Origin: Streptomyces guryensis
Lineage (GTDB): Bacteria; Actinomycetota; Actinomycetes; Streptomycetales; Streptomycetaceae
Assembly (NCBI RefSeq): GCF_021261325.1
Contig: NZ_JAJSBI010000034.1
Span: forward strand, 1-64,000
Reading direction: 5' to 3'
DNA length: 64,000 bases
This document shows positions 8,495 to 16,140 of this stretch, in pieces. Under the pieces are notes generated by a model. The model was not told where the DNA came from, did no database searches, and worked only from the letters and a program-made list of their open reading frames with translations. Positions within the stretch are counted from its first letter, which is position 1. Each line of letters starts with the position of its first letter. Both the position numbers and the translations under genes were made by a program.

Positions 8495-8749
8495 ATGCAG
8501 CAGCCCAAGCAAACCCCCTCGGGAGGGCACGCCGACGTACGCATCATCGCGGCCTCCCCCGAGGTCGCCCGCCGTGTCGCGGAGGTGCTCCGCCGTTGCT
8601 TCGCGGCGACCGAGCAGCGCAGCTATCCCGCGGGCGCCGCGGGAGGAACGCGCCTCGAGCTCGTCGTGGACACGACGCGGGCGGCGGAACCGGCGCGGTC
8701 CTGGCTGGAGACCAGCCGCACCCCGGGAGCGGACAGCGGGCGCGAGTGA
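8495..8749 (+). CDS. Small conserved hypothetical protein
   Basis: 84 residues from ATG 8495, divergent from DUF5994 copy 1. The core VRIIAASPEVARRVAEVLRR, then CFAATEQRSYP and LELVVDT, suggests a small alpha/beta domain. It resembles small conserved Streptomyces proteins known to me only as hypotheticals. No membrane segment or metal site is seen. It sits amid the DUF5994 genes, so a shared role is possible but unsupported. Confidence 0.65.
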   Translation: MQQPKQTPSGGHADVRIIAASPEVARRVAEVLRRCFAATEQRSYPAGAAGGTRLELVVDTTRAAEPARSWLETSRTPGADSGRE

Positions 8750-8906
8750 GGAGACGGGCAGGGGCGGTCGGTTCGGCCTGTTCGAGGAGTACCGTGAGGC
8801 CATCGGGAGCATTTCGCGCACCGGCCCCGGCGCCGGTGTCGTTCCTGGTGAGCAACGACGCCGGACAACTGCCCGCGCGCAGGGAGTCCGGAGACGGGTC
8901 CGCACA

Positions 8907-9431
8907 ATGTCCGCGACCACCGGCCGTCCTCCACTGAGCGCCATGCCCTTCAGGGCTCCGACCGCACGCCTCGCCCTCAAACCCGTGCGCCCTTCCACGG
9001 GACACGTTGAGCTGGACGGCGCCTGGTGGCCCCGCTCACGTGACCTGACACAGGAACTCACCGCGCTGGCCGACGTACTGGACCCGCTGTGGGGCCGGAT
9101 CACCCGGATCGCCGTCAATCCCCGCTACTGGCCGATCATTCCGCGCAAAGTCTTCGTCAACGGCCATGTGGTGAAGGTTGGTTGGTTCACCTCGGAGCTG
9201 GATCCGCACAAGATCCTGCTGCTGTCCGGCGCGTCGGGCCGCTGGAACCTCCTGGTGGTTCCCCCGGAGACCGACGACCCGGCTGCCGCCCGGCTGATGG
9301 CCGCCGCGAGCGCCGACACGGGCCCGCGTTGGACCGCGTCCGCCCTCATGACGGCGGAACGGCCCGACGGCACAGCCTCGTCGTACGACACCGGGGCCGG
9401 CCCGGCGGACCGGCCGGCGGCGGGCATGTGA
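8907..9431 (+). CDS. DUF5994 family protein (copy 2)
   Basis: 174 residues from ATG 8907; ATG 8943 is an alternative. It carries ELDGAWWPRSRDL, WGRITRIAVNPRYW, a VGWFTSELDPHKILLLS strand region and LLVVPPE, and is the most canonical copy in the window. The C-terminal tail is Gly/Pro/Ala-rich. It converges on copy 3, with a long hairpin between the two stops. Confidence 0.85.
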   Translation: MSATTGRPPLSAMPFRAPTARLALKPVRPSTGHVELDGAWWPRSRDLTQELTALADVLDPLWGRITRIAVNPRYWPIIPRKVFVNGHVVKVGWFTSELDPHKILLLSGASGRWNLLVVPPETDDPAAARLMAAASADTGPRWTASALMTAERPDGTASSYDTGAGPADRPAAGM

Positions 9432-9435
9432 CGGC

Positions 9436-9481
9436 CGGCTCACCGCCCCGGCCTGCAGCGCCCCGGTGACCTGGTGAGCCG
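9436..9481. terminator. Bidirectional hairpin between convergent DUF5994 genes
   Basis: CGGCTCACC (9436-9444) pairs with GGTGAGCCG (9473-9481). The 28-nt loop can itself pair partly. It could end both transcripts. Confidence 0.4.
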
Positions 9482-9504
9482 CCCGGCAGCCGGTCACGGC
9501 CAGG

Positions 9505-9903
9505 TCAGGCCCGACCGCCCGCGGCGGCTGACATGAGCGGTTCCGCGGCCTCGTCGGTCGTGCCCGGCGGCACGACCAGCAGGTCCCAGCGCCCGCGGCC
9601 GGGGGCGAGCAGGACGACGGTGCGCGGGGCCGATGCCCCCGGTGTCCTGCGCAGCCGTACGACCTGGTTGGAGACGAGCATCCGGCCGGGCACCGCGGAC
9701 CATGTCGCCCCGCTGACCGTGACGCTGGTGATGTGGCCCCACGCGCGCGGCAACCCGGCGAGCAGTTGCGGAAGTTCGGCGAGGAGGTCGTACGAACGAG
9801 GCCACCACGCGCCGTCGATGGCCCGGGGCAGGTCCCTGTGGGGGGCCAGACGCAGGCGCAGGACGGGCTGCGAGGGAAGCGGGGGTTGCAGTGCGGTGGT
9901 CAT
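9505..9903 (-). CDS. DUF5994 family protein (copy 3)
   Basis: 132 residues from ATG 9903. Contains IDGAWWPRSYDLLAELPQLL, WGHITSVTVSG and LLVVPPG. The middle differs from copies 1 and 2, with a basic VVRLRRTPG stretch where others have VGWF, and the C-terminus is shorter. Promoter and leader would lie in 9904-10329. Confidence 0.82.
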   Translation of the reverse strand: MTTALQPPLPSQPVLRLRLAPHRDLPRAIDGAWWPRSYDLLAELPQLLAGLPRAWGHITSVTVSGATWSAVPGRMLVSNQVVRLRRTPGASAPRTVVLLAPGRGRWDLLVVPPGTTDEAAEPLMSAAAGGRA

Positions 9904-10329
9904 GACGGCTCCTGCCAACTGCCTTGCATGATGGGATGGTTGACGTCCGGCACGACAGGCCGCGACCCGGTCCGGCGCCGGCCGGCGCACGTCGTGTACC
10001 CGGCCGAAGCTTTTCGAGGAGGCGGATGACGGCGGCCGACGGGGCGAGCCGACCGCGGTCGACGCCGTGCCGGGCGCTGGTGGGGTCGGCGCGGTGGGTG
10101 TGGTGGGCCGGGTGCCATGGAGGGGCTCCTTGACCTCGGCGGAGGCCGCTGGGACAGAGGTGCGGCCGGGGTCACGGGCTGCCCGTGACCGGATGGGTGG
10201 TGTACTGGAGACGACCTGTCGGGCAGGCACAACGCACCCTCGTTCTCTCCACCGTACTCCCTGTGGCGGGAAACGCTCGGAGACCGCCGGTCAGACCCCC
10301 GGGCGGGGTGCGCTCGGGCCGGTGCCGCG
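9904..10329. other. Non-coding stretch between DUF5994 copy 3 and CsbD-like fragment
   Basis: About 425 bp. No reading frame on either strand resembles a known family. It should contain the promoter of copy 3, but no convincing -35/-10 pair was found. Confidence 0.4.
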
Positions 10330-10460
10330 TTGACACGGATCGTCGCCGAAAGTTCACTGACGGAACGGCGCAGGGCCGTGAAGGGCAGGGCCGACCGGGT
10401 TTCCGGCAGCCTGAAGCAGGCCGCCGAGAAGGCCAAGGGCGTCTTCGGGCGGCGCCCCCA
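10330..10460 (+). pseudogene. Degenerate CsbD-like stress-protein fragment
   Basis: The frame encodes KGRADRVSGSLKQAAEKAKG, matching the C-terminal half of CsbD-family proteins (the K-G-N/S-K-Q-A-x-E-K-x-K pattern). The N-terminal half is missing. After FGRR the frame runs on into the next gene without the usual stop, which points to a deletion plus frameshift. CsbD proteins are small general-stress proteins; this remnant is unlikely to work. Confidence 0.45.
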
Positions 10461-10474
10461 TCACAACGGGAACG

Positions 10475-10831
10475 GTGCATACGACGATGTACGACCAGAC
10501 ACGCGCCCAGCAACCCGACGACCGGCCCCCGGGCCACGCCGGGCGCCGCGCCCCGGGCCCGGAACCGCTGCTCCCGTCCGGCGAACGGGACAGGATCGTC
10601 CGGCGCCTCGGACACGCCGTGAACACCTTCGCGGACGCTCCGGGCGAGGCCCTGGAGGAGGCCGAGAGCGCCTTCGACGAAGCCACCGAGGCGCTGGTGA
10701 ACGCCCTCATGGAACGTCGGCGCGTCCTGCGCGCGGGCTGGCAGGACCATGATCCCGTGACGCAGTCCGCCGAACTCCGGCTCGCACTGCGGGAGTACCG
10801 GGAGATCACCGGGCGACTGCTGCGCGCGTGA
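10475..10831 (+). CDS. Hypothetical helical protein
   Basis: 118 residues from GTG 10475; ATG 10487 is the alternative. A Pro/Arg-rich N-terminus precedes a helical domain: RDRIVRRLGHAVNTF, then an acidic EALEEAESAFDEATEAL helix and a final helix ELRLALREYREITGRLL. No membrane segment. The pattern resembles conserved Streptomyces hypotheticals that often neighbour stress genes. Function unknown. Confidence 0.65.
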   Translation: MHTTMYDQTRAQQPDDRPPGHAGRRAPGPEPLLPSGERDRIVRRLGHAVNTFADAPGEALEEAESAFDEATEALVNALMERRRVLRAGWQDHDPVTQSAELRLALREYREITGRLLRA

Positions 10832-11413
10832 TCCGGGCGGCTGCTGCGCGCGCAAACGGCCACAGGTCCGCCGGCGCAAGCGCCTTCCGACGGCCGCCGC
10901 CAGATCGCCCGATCCTTGGCGGCGGCCGTCCGGGACTCCCCCGCGGCCGAATCCCCCTTCACGGACGCGCGATCGGGAGCCGTGTGCCCCGCATCGGACC
11001 GCGCGACGGCATGCGGGAGGCACCGCGCCGGTCTCGCGACGAGGGGAAGCTGGACGGGGCGAGCACAGGAGCCGACAACAACGGGCATCGAAAGCCGACT
11101 GCTCTGCAGAGGGTGAGGATCGATCCTTGCCCGGCGGCTCGGGGCACGGGCAGCCCACGGGCTGCCGAACGGCGTACGTTCCGCCGGAAGCCTGTGCACG
11201 GCGGAATACCGCAAACCCTAGGTGGACTCGCCCCGGGTGAGAACCCTTGAGGGCCACGGAGAATCTTCGGACGGTCTCGCCCGTCCACGCGCCGGGGCTC
11301 AGTAGCGTGGAACGAACCGGGAGTTGCCCGTATGCCGACGCTCCGTCGGCGTCGTTCTCGTCGCACCACGACACCGGTCCGTCGCACGGCGGCCCGGGGA
11401 CAGGGACCGCGAC
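10832..11413. other. Long leader or non-coding stretch
   Basis: About 580 bp without a supported gene on either strand. It probably contains the promoter of DUF5994 copy 4; no clear promoter could be assigned. Confidence 0.4.
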
Positions 11414-11944
11414 ATGAACGCGCCCACCGGTCAACGCGCCTCGCGCCTCGCGCCTCGCGCCTCGCGCCTCGCGCCTCGCGCCTCGCGCCTCGCCCGAGCG
11501 GATACGCCCTTCTTCACTTCGGCCCGCCCGTCTCACCCTGCGTCCGCCGACCTTTCCGCAGGCCCCGTGAGCGGCGCCTGGTGGCCCCGTTCCGAGGACC
11601 TGCCGACCGAACAGCCCGCTCTCATCGAGGCGTTCGAGAGGTCATGGGGGCGTGTGACCCGTATGGCCGCACACCGCAGCGCCTGGCCCCAGGCACCCGG
11701 CGACCTGCCCGTCGCCGGGCACACGGTGCGCGCAGCGTGGTTCACGTCCGGGTTCGACCCGCACGCCATCCGGCTCTTCGCCTATGGCGTCGGACGCCGG
11801 GACCTGCTGGTCGTCCCGCCCGAGACCGAGACGGCCACGGCCGAGCGGCTGATGACGGCCGCGGCCGATCCCGCGCTCCGCCTCACCGCGAGCGCGCTCC
11901 TTCGGGACGGGGGAGGAGGCCGCCGTCCGGCAGGGGACACGTGA
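11414..11944 (+). CDS. DUF5994 family protein (copy 4), with heptamer repeat near its start
   Basis: 176 residues from ATG 11414. Right after the start the codons run through a tandem heptanucleotide repeat that encodes RASRLAP repeated. The DUF5994 domain follows: VSGAWWPRSEDLPTEQPALI, WGRVTRMA, AAWFTSGFDPHAIRLFAYG, LLVVPPE. Seven-base units are not a multiple of three, so gain or loss of one or two units would put the domain out of frame with this ATG. As sequenced it is in frame. ATG-less entry downstream of the repeat cannot be excluded. Confidence 0.8.
   Translation: MNAPTGQRASRLAPRASRLAPRASRLARADTPFFTSARPSHPASADLSAGPVSGAWWPRSEDLPTEQPALIEAFERSWGRVTRMAAHRSAWPQAPGDLPVAGHTVRAAWFTSGFDPHAIRLFAYGVGRRDLLVVPPETETATAERLMTAAADPALRLTASALLRDGGGGRRPAGDT
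11436..11491 (+). repeat. Eight perfect tandem copies of GCGCCTC
   Basis: A 7-bp unit repeated eight times without change (56 bp), lying 22 bp after the ATG of DUF5994 copy 4. It has the hallmarks of a slippage-prone contingency locus. Confidence 0.95.
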
Positions 11945-12106
11945 CCTCCACCGCGCAGCACCGTGCGCCGTCGGCGATGCCCGGCTCACCCGTTTCCGGT
12001 TGGCGATCACCTGCACCGGGCATCGGCACCGGGCAGGACATGCCGCTGCCAGGCGAGCGGCCACGGCGGTGGTGGTCGGGTGGCCCAGGAGGGGAAGTGA
12101 TCCGCC

Positions 12107-12523
12107 ATGCGCACGCATCGGCGTAGTCATCGGCGTTCCGCACGAGTCGAGTACGTGCTGCCCGACGATGCCGAATCGGCGGGCAGGGCGCGCAAGTTGG
12201 CCTCGCAGTTCCTCGCCCGGCCCGACCGCCGGACGGCGGGGCTCGACGCCGAGCACATCGGCGACGCGACCCTCATCGTCTCCGAGCTGGTCACCAACGC
12301 CACGCGGCACGGCGGCAGCTGCCGCCTGCGCCTGCACGTGTCCGACACCCAGGTGACCGTCGAGGTCTACGACGGCAGCCCCGGCCGGCCCCGCGTTCGG
12401 CCGCTGACGACGTGGGGTGAGAGCGGGCGCGGCCTCGCCATGGTGCGGTGCCTGGCACAGCGCTTCGACATCGATCCGGTCGACGGGGGCGGCAACAGAG
12501 TGCGCGCGGTGTTGGCCCTGTGA
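12107..12523 (+). CDS. RsbW-like ATP-binding protein (HATPase_c_2)
   Basis: 138 residues from ATG 12107. A single GHKL ATPase domain: N-box SELVTNATRHGG (about residues 65-76), then VYDGSPG, and the lid/G2 region ESGRGLAMV (about 105-113). There is no sensor or dimerisation domain. Stand-alone proteins of this kind in Streptomyces act as anti-sigma factors or switch kinases controlling SigB-type sigma factors. No partner sigma or anti-anti-sigma gene adjoins, so its target is unknown. It lies among DUF5994 genes. Confidence 0.82.
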   Translation: MRTHRRSHRRSARVEYVLPDDAESAGRARKLASQFLARPDRRTAGLDAEHIGDATLIVSELVTNATRHGGSCRLRLHVSDTQVTVEVYDGSPGRPRVRPLTTWGESGRGLAMVRCLAQRFDIDPVDGGGNRVRAVLAL

Positions 12524-12684
12524 CCGGGCCTGACCGGCCCGGGCGTCGCTCCTCGAACCGCTCCTCCCCGTCCGGGCGTGCCCTGAACGTATCGAGGGCT
12601 TTTCGCGCAGCGCGACCGACGGTGCCGTTTCCGGCGAGTGACGAAACGGGCAGCCGCCCTCGGTTCCCGGGACGGGACCGCACG

Positions 12685-13412
12685 ATGGAACCCAGCAGAA
12701 CGCCTGCCGAAGGCCCACCCGCGGACGGCGGGCACACCTACCGCATGCCCCTGCCCCGTCCGGCCCTCACTCCGGGAGTCAGCCACGGCCCGCTGGACGG
12801 AGCCTGGTGGCCGCGATGCGACGCGCTTGATCTGGAACTGCCCTCGCTCGTCGCCGCGTTGGAGCCGGACCGGTTCACCACGGTGGGCGTCACCGTGGAC
12901 GCCGCTCAATGGCCCGACGCACCGCACACGGTGATGTCACCCGGCAGAGTGATCACCGTGGAACCGACTCGATCCGCGGGCGAGGAGCATCTCATCACCT
13001 GGACTGCGACACCGTCGGACGCTGGGTGCTCCTCGTCGTCCCGCCCCAGGAGCCTGCCGACGAAGCCTCTCGGCTGATGACCGCCGCGGCCGGCCCCGCG
13101 CTCCACCTCGGCGCGAGCGCGCTCCTGACACACGGCGTGCTGGACTCGATGGCGGGCGTCAGGCCCGAGATCGTCACCGGTGATTGCGTGACCATCGGCC
13201 GCCGCCGCTGTCCCGTGATGCAGGTCGGTGAGGTCATCACTGGGCAGGACCGCCGCGACTGCAGCGGCGGCGAGGTCACCCGGGCCATGGCCCGCCTCGG
13301 TTTCACCTGCCACGCCCGTCCCGAGGCCGCACCGATCCCGGATGCGGGTGCCCGCAGCCCCCTCCAGGCCGCCTCGGAAGCGCTCGGGAGCCCCGGCCTC
13401 CAGGACGCGTAA
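12685..13412 (+). pseudogene. Frameshifted DUF5994 (copy 5) fused to a SCO5918-like tail
   Basis: From ATG 12685 the frame gives an N-terminal DUF5994 half with LDGAWWPRCDALDLELPSLV, then breaks down near 13000 and stops at 13077. A second frame continues the family pattern as TVGRWVLLVVPPQEPADEA and runs on to 13412. After ASALLTHGVLDSMAG this second part becomes a SCO5918-like domain (VRPEIVTGDCVTIGRRRCPV, then QVGEVITGQDRRD and LGFTCHARP). The intact homolog is at 43545. So a frameshift splits copy 5, and its end was joined in frame to the body of another family. The SCO5918 start MRCVIARYPFDL is absent. Confidence 0.75.
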
Positions 13413-13979
13413 TGCCGTACGGCGGTGACGTACGGCAGCCCGTACCGGGCGCAGATCCCGCGTACCCGGGGCGCTACCTCGGCCTAGCGGTTGCTGGGCA
13501 GGTCGGGGAAGACTTGGTGCTCGATCTGGTGGCTGAGGTTGCCGGTGAGGACGTGTCCGCCTTGCGCGCCAGGCCGGTGAGGTCGCCGAGGAAGGCCCGC
13601 GCGCTCTTGCGGCCGGCCGGCACGGCTTCCGCTTCGAGGTCGTACAGAGCGATGTCCCACCCGAAGACCGGCGCGAGCAGGGCGGCGTAGACGGGCTGGA
13701 GCAGGTACACGGGGTGCCAGGGCCGGCCGGGACTCATCCGCAGGATGGTGTGGCCGAGGTCGCGGTCGCGGCCGACAACGTTGGTGTACGTGGGGAGCAG
13801 GTGGTTGTGGGTGCGCTTCCAGGCGTCGGCGGGCGTCGCGAAGTCCCACTCCCAGGTGGTCGAGTGGATCGCCGGGTCGCCCATCCAGTCCCACTGGCCG
13901 TGCAGATGTTGTGGCCCAGCTCCATGTTCTCCAGGACTTTGGCCGTGGTGAGCATCGCGGTGCCGGCCAGCCAGCGCAT
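13412..13979 (-). pseudogene. Membrane fatty-acid desaturase pseudogene
   Basis: Reading leftwards, LAGTAMLTTAKVLENMELGHN starts in one frame. HGQWDWMGDPAIHSTTWEWD, then KRTHNHLLPTYTNVVGRD and WHPVYLLQPVYAALLAPVF follow in another. GGHVLTGNLSHQIEHQVFPD follows in a third, ending LPSNR-stop and continuing as VAPRVRGICARYGLPYV. Di-iron desaturases need three His boxes; here box 2 has decayed (HNHLLP) and box 3 reads HQIEHQ instead of HQIEHH. Two frameshifts, a stop and a missing central segment make it non-functional. Confidence 0.8.
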
Positions 13980-14104
13980 GGTGCCTCACCAGCGTCGGCA
14001 CGGATCCGGGACAGGTGGAACGCGGGCATGGCAGCGCTGTCGACGCGGGTGCCGGCCGAACGAGAACGGGCAGGGGCCCACGCCCGCCGGTCGCCACCCG
14101 ACGG

Positions 14105-14800
14105 TCAGCGGAGCACCAGAAGTCGGCTGGGAGCGAGATGCGACGCCTCGCGGGCGTCGGCCGACAGGCGGCGCCAGCCCCAGGACAGCAGTGCTTCGAG
14201 CGTGTCCGCGTTGTCCCGGTCGATCAGCGTGACACCGAGCGCGGCTGCGTGATCGCGCAGCAGCCGCTTCTGCAGGCGCCGAGCGAGGTTCCACTCGCGG
14301 CTCTGGTCCTGGGTGCGTACCCGTCGCTCCACAAGAATGTCGGCGATCGCGAAGAGCCTGCCGAAGGCGGCGACGCGGAGCAGGCTCTCCGGGAGGTACC
14401 CGTCGAGGCCGTCCCACCAGGGCCCGTCGCCACGCACGGGGAAACCGTAGGCGCATGCCGTGAGGCCGATGGCGCCCGAGGGGCCGGCGGTCTCCGCCAC
14501 GAGCAGTTCGAACCCCGGTCGCCGCATGTGGCCCGCGAGCCGTCGCCGGAATGCAGCGGACCGGACCTGGCCCGACGCGTCCGAGGCCCGCACCTGGTGG
14601 GAAGAGGTGTTCGTGTACAGCTCGCCGAGCTCTCGCATGCGGTCGTCGATCTGGCGCCGGGTCAGCGGACGGACCAACTCGCCCTTCTCGGGTGAGGGCC
14701 CCTGCCGGCGCCGCTGCGACGGCGCCTCGGGAGGTGCTGGTTGCCGGCCCGCTGTCCCTGGGTGGGCGGTCTGAGGGCGGTCCGGCGTGTTCACGGTCAT
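14105..14800 (-). CDS. GNAT-like acetyltransferase
   Basis: 231 residues from ATG 14800. After a Pro/Arg-rich first 50 residues comes a GNAT-like domain: ELYTNTSS, FELLVAETAGPSGAIGLTAC, LFAIADILVERRVRTQD, and a long helix of the acetyl-CoA site type (NLARRLQKRLL), then ADTLEALLSWGWR, a common GNAT ending. The classical Q/RxxGxG/A loop is replaced by an E-W-N-L-A-R-R version, so the cofactor site is atypical. Substrate unknown. No operon partners; tRNA-end copy C lies upstream. Confidence 0.6.
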   Translation of the reverse strand: MTVNTPDRPQTAHPGTAGRQPAPPEAPSQRRRQGPSPEKGELVRPLTRRQIDDRMRELGELYTNTSSHQVRASDASGQVRSAAFRRRLAGHMRRPGFELLVAETAGPSGAIGLTACAYGFPVRGDGPWWDGLDGYLPESLLRVAAFGRLFAIADILVERRVRTQDQSREWNLARRLQKRLLRDHAAALGVTLIDRDNADTLEALLSWGWRRLSADAREASHLAPSRLLVLR

Positions 14801-15105
14801 GGGCGAACCCTGCTCCGGGTCCGGACGGGTCCGGCCCGGCGTCGTCGTCCGCCGAGAACGGCACCGGCGCGTGAGCCGGCACACGAGGCGCCCTCGGTGC
14901 CTTCGAGCCTACGCCCGCCGACGTGGCCGACGTGGCCGACGAGAGTGCACATCCACCTGGCAGGACCCGAAGGCCGGCGAGGGAGCGGCCTCGGCGGAGG
15001 AGTGTGCACGGGCGAAGCGCCCCCGGGTCGGCCGAGTGATCGAGCCGAGCCGAGCCGGGCCGAGAGCCCGTCGAGGCGGCACTCCGACCGTCGTTCCTCA
15101 GTCCT

Positions 15106-15154
15106 GTGCCCATAGCGTGCCCTTAAGAGCGGTCAACCACGGTCGACAGCGGTG
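15106..15154 (+). repeat. Conserved arm upstream of tRNA-end copy C
   Basis: Begins GTGCCCATAGCGTGCCC and ends GGTCGACAGCGGTG. It matches the inverted arm at 36454-36503 in nearly every position and the shorter arm at 6784-6820. Confidence 0.7.
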
Positions 15155-15230
15155 CGAGCCCGCCCTCCCGACCGCTACGCCAGAGTACATACGGCCAGGT
15201 CAGAGGCGCTCCGATTTCGAAAGCGCCGTC

Positions 15231-15276
15231 GCTTCCCAAGCTGAGAGCGCGAGTTCGGTTCTCGTCACCCGCTCCA
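15231..15276 (+). other. tRNA-Gly(CCC) 3'-end fragment, attachment-site-like copy C
   Basis: Same anticodon-loop, T-arm and CACCCGCTCCA structure as copy B, with one T-loop change (GTTCGGTTC). Preceded by the GCGCCGTC box at 15223-15230. A degenerate terminator hairpin (about 15282-15307) follows, then a PhoX-like gene fragment. Confidence 0.65.
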
Positions 15277-15305
15277 GATGGAAGCCCCGGGTCAGTGACC
15301 TGGGC

Positions 15306-15612
15306 TTACTTGTTATCCAGACCTTTTGTCGAGGCTGGTGGCGGCGTAGACACTCTCACGGGTCTCACGCCGGCCTGTCTGCGTGCGGCGGCGGTGGACG
15401 CGGATGGCCAGGCGGGCGAGGGTCGGCCCTCGCCCAGGAAGCGCACCGGCTGTGCGCCGCGCGAGTAGTCGGTGGTCATGGCGAAGACGAACCCGGAGGC
15501 CGGCGCCGCGCTGGGTGTGCACGGTGTCGCCGGCGTCCTCGACGAAGGCGACGTGAGTGCGGTCGAGGAAGGTGACGTTGTCCAGGCGCCGCAGGTCCTG
15601 CGTCGGCTTCAC
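15306..15612 (-). pseudogene. C-terminal fragment of a PhoX-type alkaline phosphatase (DUF839)
   Basis: The frame PTQDLRRLDNVTFLDRTHVA, then FVEDAGDTVHTQRGA, shifts to SGFVFAMTTDYSRGAQPVRF and LGEGR. This order (D-L-R-x-L-D, FVEDxGDxxHTQR, then GFVFxxTTDYS) matches the C-terminal part of PhoX-like phosphatases as I remember them. There is a frameshift between the two parts, no N-terminal domain, and the end runs into the tRNA-end structure. Not expected to be functional. Confidence 0.5.
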
Positions 15613-16140
15613 GGTCGGGCAGCGACGCCATGACCAGAGTGGTGGGCAACGCCATGACCAAGATGGCGAGAACGCCCGCGGCGGCCAGTGAGGGGCGCCC
15701 GGCATGAGCATGAGCCTGCGCCTGCGCCTGTGCCCGCGCTGCCGCGCGACCTGCCTTGCTGTCTTCTGCCGGTCACTCCGCACAGGGGCTGAACTTCGCC
15801 CGGCCGGGCCTGAACCGCAAGGCGCGGCAGAGGATCCCCGAGTCGTCCACGGGCCCGCCCAAGGCACTTACACTCCGCAGCGCACATGGGATGTCTACTG
15901 GGTTTTGGGCCAGCTCGGATCACACAACAGACTGTTACCACCTGGTAGTTCAGTCATCACCCTGGACACGCAGCAGCTTCTTACCCCTTAATACATCCGA
16001 TGTCGCGAGGCGTTTTCGGAGGCATGACAACTCTGAGGCGCGTCTCGTGCCCTGGTCCCGCCGAGTCTGTTCGAACTGTTCAGCCCTCACCACCTCCCCG
16101 GCGTCTCCCCGGCGCCCTTCGACCGTCAAGAGAGCCCCCC
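15613..16140 (+). promoter_or_regulatory. Upstream region of the fucosidase gene
   Basis: No supported gene in about 530 bp. A near-identical duplication (CGACGCCATGACCA and CAACGCCATGACCA) lies near 15625-15660. An inverted repeat TACCA-CC-TGGTA at 15936-15947 sits about 195 bp before the ATG at 16141 and resembles operators of LacI or GntR-type sugar regulators. No regulator gene adjoins. Confidence 0.3.

Noticed and set aside
144..15276. Functional tRNA-Gly genes at the three forward 3'-end copies
   Set aside because: No D-arm or 5' acceptor strand (GCGGGTG) is found before any copy, so none can fold as a tRNA.
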